NCBI GenBank assembly: GCA_017629415.1
Contig: JAGBXG010000057.1
Coordinates: forward strand, 1 to 10,550
Direction of reading: 5' to 3'
DNA from: Pseudomonadota bacterium
GTDB taxonomy: Bacteria > Myxococcota > Bradymonadia > UBA4248
Length of the DNA: 10,550 nucleotides
Shown: positions 1 through 8,300 of the stretch, piece after piece
How positions within the stretch are numbered: the first letter of the stretch is position 1
How the letters are laid out: every line of letters begins with the position of its first letter
Translations under genes and position numbers: made by a program
Notes under the pieces: generated by a model
What the model was told of the DNA's origin: nothing
Database searches by the model: none
What the model saw: the letters and a program-made list of their open reading frames with translations, nothing else

Positions 1-18
1 ATACGCGCCTACCCCCAA

Positions 19-35
19 TGCGGGGACACCCCGCA
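19..35. other. perfect GC-rich stem-loop downstream of the PhnD-like gene
   Basis: TGCGGGG and CCCCGCA form a 7-bp stem around a 3-base loop, about 60 bp past the stop codon of the minus-strand gene. There is no T-tract on either strand, so it is not a standard rho-independent terminator. It may stabilise or end the transcript, or be an intergenic repeat. The remaining bases from 1 to 93 show no gene. Confidence 0.4.
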
Positions 36-93
36 ACGCCCCGACATGACTCATGCCTTCCTGCGTTGTCATAAATCAAAAATTCCAATGGTC

Positions 94-1035
94 TTAAAGC
101 GTCTGCTCCAGCTTGCGATCAAACTCGGCAAGCGTCGGAGCATATTGAATCATAAAAGAATTGAAGGCAATGCCGTCCTTACGCTGCGACAGTTTGCTGG
201 GCTCAATAAGGATTTTGGTGTTCTCCGGCTCAACAGGCTGATACGTCAATCCCGAAGCCTTCTTGCTCCCGGCAATACGCTTATAACTGCCAGTCTCAGA
301 TGCACTGTACCCGGCAATCCCCGTAATAAACGATGCCGCTCGAACATTCACTTGCTTGACCGCATGCGTGATATTCTCAATCTCGCCTTCGCTCAAACGA
401 GAAGTGTTCACCGCAACCACAGGAAGCGCAACAGAAGAGGAGGTATAAACGGTCGTAAAACCGGAATCATAACCATCAAAGACAAGAGCAATATCCGCTT
501 TCCCCATCTCCACAGCATTAATGGCCGAACGCACATCGCGTACTTCATCAATCGACGAAAAATAGTCAGATGCCTTAACCTCATGACCAAGAGCCGTCGC
601 CGAAAAAAATGCCGTCGCCATCGATGTGTTGGCCACCAACGCCAAACGCTTGTTGCGATATTGATACAGCTTCGTACCGCTCCCCTTTTTCGCAATCACC
701 TTAAATGCACGAGTCGTAGAACCTCCGGCTGAAAGCATCGCAACCGGCTGAAAAGATCCCCCCTTAGACGAAAAATAATCTGCATCAAGAATGACAACAT
801 CCGCAGACCCCTTCGCAGCCTCAAAGTCAGAAGCTCGCGCGAAGGCCCGACCTTCCCATACCATCCCCGTCTCTGAACTCAACTTCTGAGCCACCTTATT
901 GACATAAGCATTGCGCTCACTGCCATCCTTAAAATCCAAATTCGGCGCAAAAAATGCCACCACATTCTGCGCAAATGCAGAACCAGGCAAACCCAAAACT
1001 GCCGCTGCTGTCAATGCAAATAACCAGTTTTTCAT
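94..1035 (-). CDS. PhnD-like periplasmic substrate-binding protein (phosphate/phosphonate type)
   Basis: The 313-residue product starts with a clear Sec signal peptide (MKNWLFALTAAAVLG..., likely cleaved after AFA at residue 22). The mature part resembles the PhnD/PF12974 family of solute-binding proteins. It opens with a strand (VVAFFAPNLDF), then has an 'ADVVILDADYF' segment and an 'ADIALVFDGYD' segment that correspond to the ligand-cleft strands of that family. Family members usually bind phosphonate, phosphite or phosphate for an ABC importer; the ligand here is not evident. Two ATGs lie side by side. I chose the second (1035) because GGAG sits 8 bases before it; the upstream ATG at 1074 would put extra residues before the signal peptide. 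No permease or ATPase gene is visible, but the window ends just downstream. It lies 91 bp after the TPR gene and is probably cotranscribed with it. Family assignment is fairly sure; function is not. Confidence 0.75.
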   Translation of the reverse strand: MKNWLFALTAAAVLGLPGSAFAQNVVAFFAPNLDFKDGSERNAYVNKVAQKLSSETGMVWEGRAFARASDFEAAKGSADVVILDADYFSSKGGSFQPVAMLSAGGSTTRAFKVIAKKGSGTKLYQYRNKRLALVANTSMATAFFSATALGHEVKASDYFSSIDEVRDVRSAINAVEMGKADIALVFDGYDSGFTTVYTSSSVALPVVAVNTSRLSEGEIENITHAVKQVNVRAASFITGIAGYSASETGSYKRIAGSKKASGLTYQPVEPENTKILIEPSKLSQRKDGIAFNSFMIQYAPTLAEFDRKLEQTL

Positions 1036-1100
1036 CATGAATTCTCCATCTCTGATGCAGGAGATATCAAACACCCACCATCATGAAAGATAACAGTATC

Positions 1101-1117
1101 CCCAATAAGATATCGGG
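1101..1117 (-). other. stem-loop between the TPR and PhnD-like genes
   Basis: CCCAATA (1101-1107) and TATCGGG (1111-1117) can pair over 7 bp in RNA, one pair being G-U, around a 3-base loop. It begins 10 bases after the TPR stop codon. No T-tract follows on the minus strand, so it is more likely an mRNA processing or stability hairpin within a two-gene transcript than a terminator. Confidence 0.35.
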
Positions 1118-1126
1118 TAAAAATGA

Positions 1127-3538
1127 TTACTCCGATTCCCCCCAAACACGCTGCTTCGTCTCAAGCATCTCACGCACACTCTCGGCCTTCTTCGCATTCG
1201 CCATGGAAACATATTTTTCATAATAACGCGTGGCCTTGACCGCATCCCCTGCACTGTCCAAATAAATGGCATAATTTAACACCGCTTCAGGAATGTTCTG
1301 ACGCGCAAATTTCTCCAGCGTCTCTTCAGGATGCTGAATTTTATTCGACTGCAGCTTGGCTACAACAAGATTATACTGATCCGATGCATTCATGCCGCCA
1401 AGCGAATTGAGACGATTGAAATTCTCAATCGCATCATTCGTCTTCTTATTCTTAAGCGCCTGATAACCCAGCTTTCTGCGGATGGCACCTTCCAAACTCT
1501 TCGCCTGATTCGAACGATTGTTCTTCAATAACGCAAGCGCACCATCATAATTGCCAGTTTCATAATAAACATAGGCTAACTCAAAATTCAGCTCAAGCTT
1601 GCCATTCTGCGTCATCTGAGACTGAGAATCCCAGTCAAGCTGCTCATAACCATCTCGCGCCGACACCAACGATTCTCTGGCTATCGTAAACTTTTTCGCG
1701 CGAATATTTAAAACGGCTCGCAGGTAGTCATAACGCACCTTATCGGGTAAATCGAGACCTTCCTTGTGCTTTTCAACACGCGCCAAATGCTTCTCCGCAC
1801 CCCCAAAATCATCATGAGAATAAGCCGTAATGGCATCATATAAAGCCACTAAGGCCGTCGCCGGAGAATCCACAAATCCATATTGCTCAGCACGGGCAAT
1901 AGACTGCGATGCACCACTCCAGTCCCCCGTACTCGACTGCGCAACAGCCTTCAAATACCAGCCCGATCCACCAAGTGCATCCGAACTCTGCTCTGTCTCC
2001 AGTTTGCCAAGACGTTGCACCGCATACTGATATTCACCATCCATAATATCGAATTGAGCCGCAAGCTTTACAACATTCGGATGATCAGCCGAAATCTTTT
2101 CCGCTGCCTGGAACGATAAAAATGCCTCGTCTGCCTTGCCCTCAAGCAACGACAGCTGCGCAAAACTGCAATGTGCTTCCACCGTATGCACTTCCATCGA
2201 CAAAGCTTGATCAAAATAAGAACGCGCAGTCTCAAACTCACCCTGCATCATGGCATCAATACCCTGCTGCAAAAGCACAAAACTCAACATCTCCCAAGCC
2301 AATGCATTATCAAGACTCTCATCAATCAAAGCCATTAAAAGCTCTGCTGCCTCTCCATAATTCTTCATCTCAAGATATTCACGGGCCAAATAAATCCCAA
2401 AAATACTCTTGTCAGGATGATCATTGCGAAGCTGCGTATGGATCTTTAATGACTCATCAGCAAAACCTTGCTTGCGAAGCATCACTGCACCAAAATGAAA
2501 ATCATCCGGATGTTCGGCTTCTTTCATCAGCTTGCGAACTTCATCCGCCGCCTTGGGTTCCCCACGCTTCATCCGGATATACGCCTGCTTGAGCTTCAAA
2601 TATCGATAATTCGGCATCTCTTTCTCAAGCGCTTTAAAAAGCTCTTCAGCTTTATCCAGATTCCCCTGCTTGAGATAAGAATCAGCCGTGAAATATTGAG
2701 CACCCATGTGGGTGTCGTCCTTTTCAAGAACAGCCGCAAAACGCGTGATGGCCTCCTCATAACGACCAGACAAATAATAGGCACTTGCAATCGTATACAG
2801 TAAATCAATACGCCGGGAATCTGCTTCATAAGCCGCTTCATACAGTTTGACAGCTTCGTCAATCTGGCCGCGCTCATACTTCACATGCCCCATATTAATC
2901 TTGGCAATAATATCATCAGGCTCCAGCTCAATAAGCTTTGTCAGCGCCGTTTCAGCACCGGCAACATTACGCGCCTGAATATAGGCAGACGAAAGCGCAC
3001 GATAAGCCTGCGCATCATTCGGCGTCGCCGCCGCATAAAGCTCAAAATAATCCTGAGCCTGCTTTGAATCGCGCTTATCCAAATGAATCTTTCCAAGCAC
3101 AAAATAGGCTTCCGGCAAATCCTGACGCGCCTGAATCACTTCAGTCAAAAGCTTTTCAGCTTCTTCAATATTGCCGGATTCATAAAGATTCAAACCCAGA
3201 TAATGCTTGATTTCCAAATTGTCCGGATGACGTCGACTTACATCCTCTAAAAGCTGCACTCCCTCCGTGCTGCGTTTGAGCGCATAAAGTACATACCCTA
3301 AACGAATATAAGCAGAAACCATGTTAGGCTCCGCTCCAATAGCCTCACGGTACTTTTTCTCCGCTTTTTCAAGATATGCATTATCTCCTCTTTCTTCAGC
3401 CTGACGCTCTAAAGCAATACCGCTGTCATAGCTTTCCTGAGCCTGTTTCGTCGCGTAATGACTCTGCGCCATTGCCGCGCCCGGAGCAAAGGCCAACAGA
3501 CCGGCCAAAATAAATGCACATGATTTAAAATGACGCAT
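1127..3538 (-). CDS. exported tetratricopeptide-repeat (TPR) protein
   Basis: The 803-residue product carries a Sec signal peptide (MRHFKSCAFILAGLL..., likely cleaved after AMA at residue 24) followed almost wholly by helical repeats. Canonical TPR units run from about residue 38 to 330; recognisable pieces are 'AYIRLGYVLYALKR', 'AYFVLGKIHLDKRD', 'AKINMGHVKYERGQIDEAVKLYEAA' split across one unit, and 'GRYEEAITRFAAVLE'. More degenerate units continue to the C-terminus (for example 'LAYVYYETGNYDGALALLKNN'). There is no lipobox and no enzymatic domain, so it is predicted to be a periplasmic or outer-membrane-associated scaffold for protein contacts. The open frame extends 39 codons upstream, but I chose 3538 because AAGGAG lies 6 bases before it and the signal peptide begins there. 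It has its own predicted promoter and is followed by the PhnD-like gene. TPR identity is certain; partners are unknown. Confidence 0.9.
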   Translation of the reverse strand: MRHFKSCAFILAGLLAFAPGAAMAQSHYATKQAQESYDSGIALERQAEERGDNAYLEKAEKKYREAIGAEPNMVSAYIRLGYVLYALKRSTEGVQLLEDVSRRHPDNLEIKHYLGLNLYESGNIEEAEKLLTEVIQARQDLPEAYFVLGKIHLDKRDSKQAQDYFELYAAATPNDAQAYRALSSAYIQARNVAGAETALTKLIELEPDDIIAKINMGHVKYERGQIDEAVKLYEAAYEADSRRIDLLYTIASAYYLSGRYEEAITRFAAVLEKDDTHMGAQYFTADSYLKQGNLDKAEELFKALEKEMPNYRYLKLKQAYIRMKRGEPKAADEVRKLMKEAEHPDDFHFGAVMLRKQGFADESLKIHTQLRNDHPDKSIFGIYLAREYLEMKNYGEAAELLMALIDESLDNALAWEMLSFVLLQQGIDAMMQGEFETARSYFDQALSMEVHTVEAHCSFAQLSLLEGKADEAFLSFQAAEKISADHPNVVKLAAQFDIMDGEYQYAVQRLGKLETEQSSDALGGSGWYLKAVAQSSTGDWSGASQSIARAEQYGFVDSPATALVALYDAITAYSHDDFGGAEKHLARVEKHKEGLDLPDKVRYDYLRAVLNIRAKKFTIARESLVSARDGYEQLDWDSQSQMTQNGKLELNFELAYVYYETGNYDGALALLKNNRSNQAKSLEGAIRRKLGYQALKNKKTNDAIENFNRLNSLGGMNASDQYNLVVAKLQSNKIQHPEETLEKFARQNIPEAVLNYAIYLDSAGDAVKATRYYEKYVSMANAKKAESVREMLETKQRVWGESE

Positions 3539-3551
3539 CGGACACTCCTTC

Positions 3552-3566
3552 TTTAAGGTCCTTAAA
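3552..3566. promoter_or_regulatory. perfect dyad in the TPR-gene leader, possible operator
   Basis: TTTAAGGTCCTTAAA is a perfect inverted repeat with 7-base arms and a single central base. It lies between the predicted start of transcription and the ribosome-binding site of the TPR gene. A one-base loop folds poorly as RNA, so a protein-binding operator is the more natural reading. It could also be chance in an AT-rich leader. Confidence 0.35.
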
Positions 3567-3584
3567 AACCAAAAGTGGCAGTCT

Positions 3585-3614
3585 ATTTTACACAATAATG
3601 ATGCGTCGTGACAA
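3585..3614 (-). promoter_or_regulatory. sigma-70-like promoter for the TPR gene
   Basis: On the minus strand TTGTCA (3614-3609) and TAAAAT (3590-3585) each match 5 of 6 consensus bases and are 18 bp apart. Transcription would start near 3578 and leave a leader of about 40 bases. It lies in the gap after the aldehyde dehydrogenase stop codon, so the TPR and PhnD-like genes need not depend on the dehydrogenase promoter. Confidence 0.6.
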
Positions 3615-3657
3615 GTTGTGGTTTGGGAGAAAATGAAGGGACGCAATGCCCTCACAC

Positions 3658-5025
3658 TTATTTCATGGCCATCTTAATCAGTTTCATCACACGCTCGGTA
3701 AACGGCGGATAACGCAGCGGCACATCCACAGCCGATGACTGATGAAGTTCTGAACGCATGTGGCTGAATGCTTCAAAACCGGCATAACCATGAGATGCCC
3801 CATGACCGCTTCTGCCCACTCCGCCAAATGGCAAATGAACATTAGACAGATGCATCAGCGCATCATTATGCGCAAAGCCGCCGCAAATCAAATGCTTGAA
3901 AGCTTTAACATCATTTTTATTATCACTGAAAAGATAACAGGCCAAAGGCGTAGGATGCTTGGCAATAAAACGCAGTGCTTCTTCAACAGGTTCATCAGAT
4001 TCCAGCGTAAGAATAGGCAAAATAGGTCCAAAAATTTCTTCTTCCATCAGCGGATGCGCACCATCGCACTCCACAAGCGTCGGCGAAAATGAAAGATCAC
4101 CCATAGAACGCGCACCACCATGCACAATCATCTCACCATTGCCTAAAAGCCCGTCAAGACGCTCAAAATGTCTCTGATGAATAATATGCGTCATACTGGT
4201 AGGCGCATTTTCCGGACCAAATTGCTCAAAAACCGCATTTTTCAAAGCACTGATAAGTTTTGGCCGCAATTCTTCTTCCACAAGTACATAGTCAGGTGCC
4301 ACACAAGTCTGTCCGGCATTGATAAACTTGGCAAATACAATACGTTTTGCCGCCGTTTCAAGATGATGGCAATGCGTGACCACACACGGAGACTTGCCAC
4401 CCAGCTCGAGCACAGTCGGTGTCAAATGCTCTGCGGCCGCCCGAGCCACATGTTTGGCAATCCTGGCACTGCCGGTAAAGAAAATGAAATCAAACCGTTT
4501 TTTGAGCAGCTCGTCCGTGCGCTCCGGACCGGCTTCCACCACCGATATGGCGCGTTTGTCGAGATATCTGGGCAAATTTTCAACACACCATTTGGCCGTA
4601 TTCGGTGCCAGTTCTGACGGCTTGATCGTCACGACATTACCCGCCGCCAGTGCCGCAATCAGCGGAGATATCGTCAGCTGTATGGGATAATTCCAAGGGC
4701 TGATAATCAACACATGACCGCGCGGCTGAGGCCGGATCACACTTGTCGCAGGCGCCAAAAATACCGGCGTCGTCACGCGCTTTTCCGCCGTCCATTTTTC
4801 AAGATTTTTAAGCACAAAACGCGCCTCATGAAGCACAAAACCGATTTCAGTCAGCCAGGCCTCCTCAGCAGATTTGTGCAAATCATCAAATAATGCTTTT
4901 TCTATGGATGGGGTCTGCTCCTCAAGCATCCGAATGACCGCTTTCAGCTGATTCTTGCGCCATTCAATGTCAAATGTCTGCCCGGTTGCAAAAAAAGTAC
5001 GAAGATTTTGTATCTGCTGGAACAT
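3658..5025 (-). CDS. aldehyde dehydrogenase, class 3 / coniferyl-aldehyde-dehydrogenase-like
   Basis: This 455-residue cytoplasmic enzyme should oxidise an aldehyde to the carboxylate with NAD(P)+. The ALDH signatures are complete and in order: PWNYP at 110-114 with the oxyanion Asn112, TIKPSE at 133-138 with cofactor-binding Lys135, FTGS at 183-186, ELGGKSP from 207 with general base Glu207, NAGQTC ending at catalytic Cys241, EEIFGP at 329-334, and PFGGVGRSG at 399-407. The short length, missing N-terminal extension, 'NAGQTCVAPDY' and the HGASHGYAGFEAFSH tail point to the ALDH3 group (fatty, aromatic or coniferyl aldehydes) rather than the 490-residue ALDH1/2 type. A hydrophobic/basic C-terminus (VMKLIKMAMK) could touch the membrane, as in fatty aldehyde dehydrogenases; this is inference. 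The start has only a weak GGAA about 9 bases upstream. It leads the minus-strand cluster, but its substrate is not suggested by its neighbours. Confidence 0.92.
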   Translation of the reverse strand: MFQQIQNLRTFFATGQTFDIEWRKNQLKAVIRMLEEQTPSIEKALFDDLHKSAEEAWLTEIGFVLHEARFVLKNLEKWTAEKRVTTPVFLAPATSVIRPQPRGHVLIISPWNYPIQLTISPLIAALAAGNVVTIKPSELAPNTAKWCVENLPRYLDKRAISVVEAGPERTDELLKKRFDFIFFTGSARIAKHVARAAAEHLTPTVLELGGKSPCVVTHCHHLETAAKRIVFAKFINAGQTCVAPDYVLVEEELRPKLISALKNAVFEQFGPENAPTSMTHIIHQRHFERLDGLLGNGEMIVHGGARSMGDLSFSPTLVECDGAHPLMEEEIFGPILPILTLESDEPVEEALRFIAKHPTPLACYLFSDNKNDVKAFKHLICGGFAHNDALMHLSNVHLPFGGVGRSGHGASHGYAGFEAFSHMRSELHQSSAVDVPLRYPPFTERVMKLIKMAMK

Positions 5026-5157
5026 GGTTCAATTCCGTATGGGATGGCTTCTGGTCTTGTGCAATCTAAAAAAGGCCTCATAGCATGACGGACAATTTCC
5101 GAAATCTCTGTGGTTTTAACACAATTGACAGAAATTGCGCATAAGCAGGGGAAAAAA

Positions 5158-5308
5158 GCAAGGCGCAGCGTATGGGCGCGCGGCTATGACGGCCCTTTAG
5201 GCCGCCATACGCCTTGCTGCGCGGCTATTTCGCGATGCAAAATACGCCGCGCCAAGCGTCCCATAGCCAGCGCCAGGCGTGTCGTATTTGCCTGCAAATA
5301 GACACGCC
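5158..5308. repeat. GC-rich palindromic island, likely dispersed intergenic repeat
   Basis: Several overlapping inverted and direct repeats are packed into about 150 bp. GCAAGGCG (5158-5165) is inverted as CGCCTTGC (5210-5217), and GCGTATGG (5168-5175) as CCATACGC (5205-5212). TATGACGGCC (5185-5194) faces GGCCGCCATA (5200-5209) with one mismatch. GCGCGGCTAT occurs twice as a direct repeat (5178-5187 and 5219-5228). At the right end GGCGTGTCGTATTTG (5276-5290) pairs with CAAATAGACACGCC (5295-5308) around a CCTG loop, with a single bulged base. No T-tract follows on either strand, so terminators are unlikely. The make-up fits a REP/BIME-like or MITE-like element inserted between divergent promoters. 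Copies elsewhere in the genome cannot be checked here. Confidence 0.55.
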
Positions 5309-5323
5309 CCTTAAGATGAACAC

Positions 5324-5351
5324 TTGAAAAAATTGACAAATTCAACATAAA
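5324..5351 (+). promoter_or_regulatory. possible promoter of the cysteine-rich lipoprotein gene
   Basis: TTGAAA (5324-5329) and CATAAA (5346-5351) are 16 bp apart and fit a sigma-70 promoter moderately well. A perfect -35 box, TTGACA, lies at 5333-5338, but no good -10 box follows at 16-18 bp, so the exact promoter is unsettled. The start codon at 5391 is preceded by AGGAGG with 6-base spacing. Confidence 0.4.
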
Positions 5352-5390
5352 CAGATTTTCGTTTTGTATCTGCAATTCAGGAGGTTTGAC

Positions 5391-8300
5391 ATGCGGAAAT
5401 TTCGATTTTTGACAGTTATGTTCGGCGTTCTGGCCATGACGGGATGTACGGAAGAAAATGTCGATGGCGGCGGAAATCAGGTTGTTTCGGGCGTTTGCGG
5501 CAACGGCGTAACGAATGAGGGGGAAGAATGCGATGACGGCAATACGAAGTCAGGTGACGGCTGCGCTTCAGATTGTATGAAGGAACAGCCCGTAGACAAC
5601 CCATGTCCGGACGGGAAATGTGCCGAAAACAAGGCTGTCTGCGGCAACAGCCAAATGGAAGCCGACGAAGCCTGCGATGACGGCAATACTGCCGATGGCG
5701 ATGGCTGTGCCGCAAATTGTGGCCAAATAGAAGATGGCTTTGCATGTCCCGAAGCAGGCCAGCCCTGCACACCCATAGTCGTTTGCGGCAACGGCAAACT
5801 GGAAGCCGAAGAAATTTGCGACGACGGCAATACACAAACCGGCGACGGATGTTCCGCAGACTGCTCTGCCGTGGAATCTGGCTTTATCTGCGAAACCCCG
5901 GGCTATGCCTGCCGGCCAGAAACATGCGGTGACGGCATCAAAGATGCCAATGAATTCTGTGATGAGGGAGAAAATAATGTCGCCTATCATCATATCAACG
6001 GCAAATGCGGTCTGAATTGCCAGCCTGCCCACTACTGCGGCGACGGCAAATTTGAACAGGTCGATCGCGATAACGGCGAAGAATGCGATAACGGATTCAA
6101 TTACGATTTGGAAGCCTATCACACGTGTGTTGCATGCAGGATTTTGAATTATTGCGGCGATGGAAAAATCACGCATCAGGAAAAATGCGACGACGGCAAT
6201 AAAAATGATGGCGATGGATGTTCATCAACATGCGAATTTGAAGCAGGATATCTCTGCTCTGTCAACGATGCCGGCCTTTCGGAATGCCGAGAAATCCTGT
6301 GCGGTAACGGCGTTTTAAATGCCGATACCGGTGAAAAATGCGATGACGGCAACCGAACTGCTAACGACGGTTGCTCTGCCGCCTGCCTCGTCGAAAAAGG
6401 CTGGACTTGTACTGTCGCAGAAGATAACCGCAGTCAATGCACTCAAGCTTGCGGCAATGGCATCATTGAAGACAATGCACTTGAAGTTTGCGATGACGGC
6501 AACTTGATTTCCGGCGATGGCTGCAATACCCAATGCCAGATGGAAGCCGGCTATATCTGCGAACTTGGCCCGTCAGGCACTTCCGTCTGTTTTGCCCGAG
6601 CCTGCGGCGACGGCATCAAAACAGCTAAAGAAGAATGTGACGATGGCAATACCCAAAAAGGTGACGGCTGCTCAGAACGTTGCAAACGTGAACCTGGCTG
6701 GCATTGTCAAACGCAAGGACAAGCCTGTTACAAAAGTAACTGCGGCAACGGCCTGGTGGAAGGCGATGAAACATGTGATGAAGGTACAAATACAACTGCC
6801 GGATGTGTCAACTGCGTCATTCAGACGGAATGGCAATGCCTTGTCCAAGGACAGGCTTGCACCCATGATGCCGTTTGCGGCAACGGCAAAATAGAAGGCG
6901 CCGAAACATGCGACGAAGGCGCAAATACCACCGCCGGATGTGTCAACTGCATGATTCAGCCGGGTTGGAGATGTCCAACTGTCGGAGCAGCATGCGAACA
7001 AGGCACATGCGGTGATAACGTGATCGATACCGGCGAAGAATGCGATGACGGCAACGCCAATGCCGGCGACGGATGCAGCCCTCTGTGCGAAACCGAACCC
7101 ATTTTTGAATGCATCGATGGCGTTTGCAAACCAACTTGCGGTGATGGACTGACACTGACCAAAGCCGGCGAAGAATGCGATGACGGCAATCTCGTTTCAG
7201 GCGATGGCTGTTCCGCACAATGCAAACGTGAATCGGGATATACTTGCACAGTTCAAGGCAATACAGCATCCAATCCCAAAACCATATCCTTGCCTATCGT
7301 TTATCGCGATTTCATCAAATGGGATGGAAGCGGTACCAAACCAAATGGCACGGACGGTTATGTTTCACAGGCGCTTTATGACAGTTTGCCAAACAGCTGC
7401 AAAGGTACCCAGAATGGCTATAGACAAGCCTATCCCTTAACTGTAGGCAAACCTAGCCCGGATTTCTATTCCTATTGCCCAGCATCCCGTTGTGTGGGAG
7501 CTGTTCAGCCCATGTTGGACAGCGACGGCAAACCTGCCCTCCCACCTTCCCATGAAATTAAAGCATGGACGGGTGCCGGAGCCGTGGAAGAAATTACCTG
7601 CCGTTATCTCTATACATGCCCTGAAGTCTTCAAATGGTGGTATCAGGATATCCCCGGGTTAAATAAAACCATTAAAACAACCTTAACACTCACAAAATCT
7701 GGCAATAATTACGCTTACTCCAGCAGCAGTTTCCTCCCGCTTGGCGATGTGCCTGCATCGCAATACTATTCCAGCAACGGAAGAGGCGAGTTTACGTCAG
7801 AATTCCAAACGTATTTCGAATACAAAGGCGGCGAAAAACTCATCTTCAATGGCGATGATGATGTCTGGGTATTCTTCAACCGCCGTTTAGGCGTCGATGT
7901 CGGCGGCATTCATCCGGCCTGGGAACGCGAAATTACTTTGGATGAAAAAACGGCGGCAGAACAATTCCACATGTTCCCCGGCGGCATTTATTCCCTCAAT
8001 ATGTTCCATGCCGAACGTTGTTTGGGCGGCTCAAGTTTCCGTCTGACCCTGGCCGGCTTTGTCAGCATGGGCACAAGTACATGCGCCTCTGTCTGCGGCG
8101 ACGGTATCGTTCGCGGCAACGAAGAATGCGATTACGCCGGTGATCCCACCAATCCTGAACTGAACAAGCAGCACGGCTGTACCTCTTGTAAACTGACCCC
8201 CTATTGCGGCAACAGCAAAATTGAATCCGGCGAAGGCTGCGACACGACAGAAGATTGGTGCAAAAATTGTAAAATCGCGACATGCGGCAACGGTTCATTT

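Larger units (their letters stand above)
5026..5390. other. divergent intergenic region between the dehydrogenase and cysteine-rich lipoprotein genes
   Basis: This 365-bp stretch separates two outward-facing genes. Three parts can be seen: an AT-rich left third that should hold the dehydrogenase promoter, although I find no convincing boxes; a GC-rich palindromic island at about 5158-5308; and an AT-rich right end with the plus-strand promoter and a strong AGGAGG ribosome-binding site at 5379-5384. CAATTTC (5093-5099) and GAAATTG (5131-5137) form a spaced inverted pair in the left part. The short open frames that cross the island on both strands follow the palindromes and have no ribosome-binding site or known domain, so I do not call genes here. 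Confidence 0.6.

Noticed and set aside
408..695. Arg/Leu-rich antisense and alternate-frame open frames inside the PhnD-like gene
   Set aside because: They overlap a well-supported gene, have biased, low-information composition and no start signals.
5276..5308. Near-perfect hairpin considered as a terminator
   Set aside because: No T-tract follows on either strand, and it lies upstream of both divergent genes rather than after one.
5110..5375. Two overlapping small open frames (about 63 codons, one on each strand) in the divergent gap
   Set aside because: Both run through the palindromic island, lack ribosome-binding sites and show no domain; a repeat element explains them better.
5568..6176. 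Long open frame of about 200 codons antisense to the cysteine-rich gene, coding for an Ala/Val/Ile-rich hydrophobic product
   Set aside because: It is the reverse of the repeated Cys-Gly-Asp-Asp-Gly codons, which lack stops when read backwards and give alanine, valine and isoleucine. No ribosome-binding site or known domain. Similar antisense frames recur over other repeat units.
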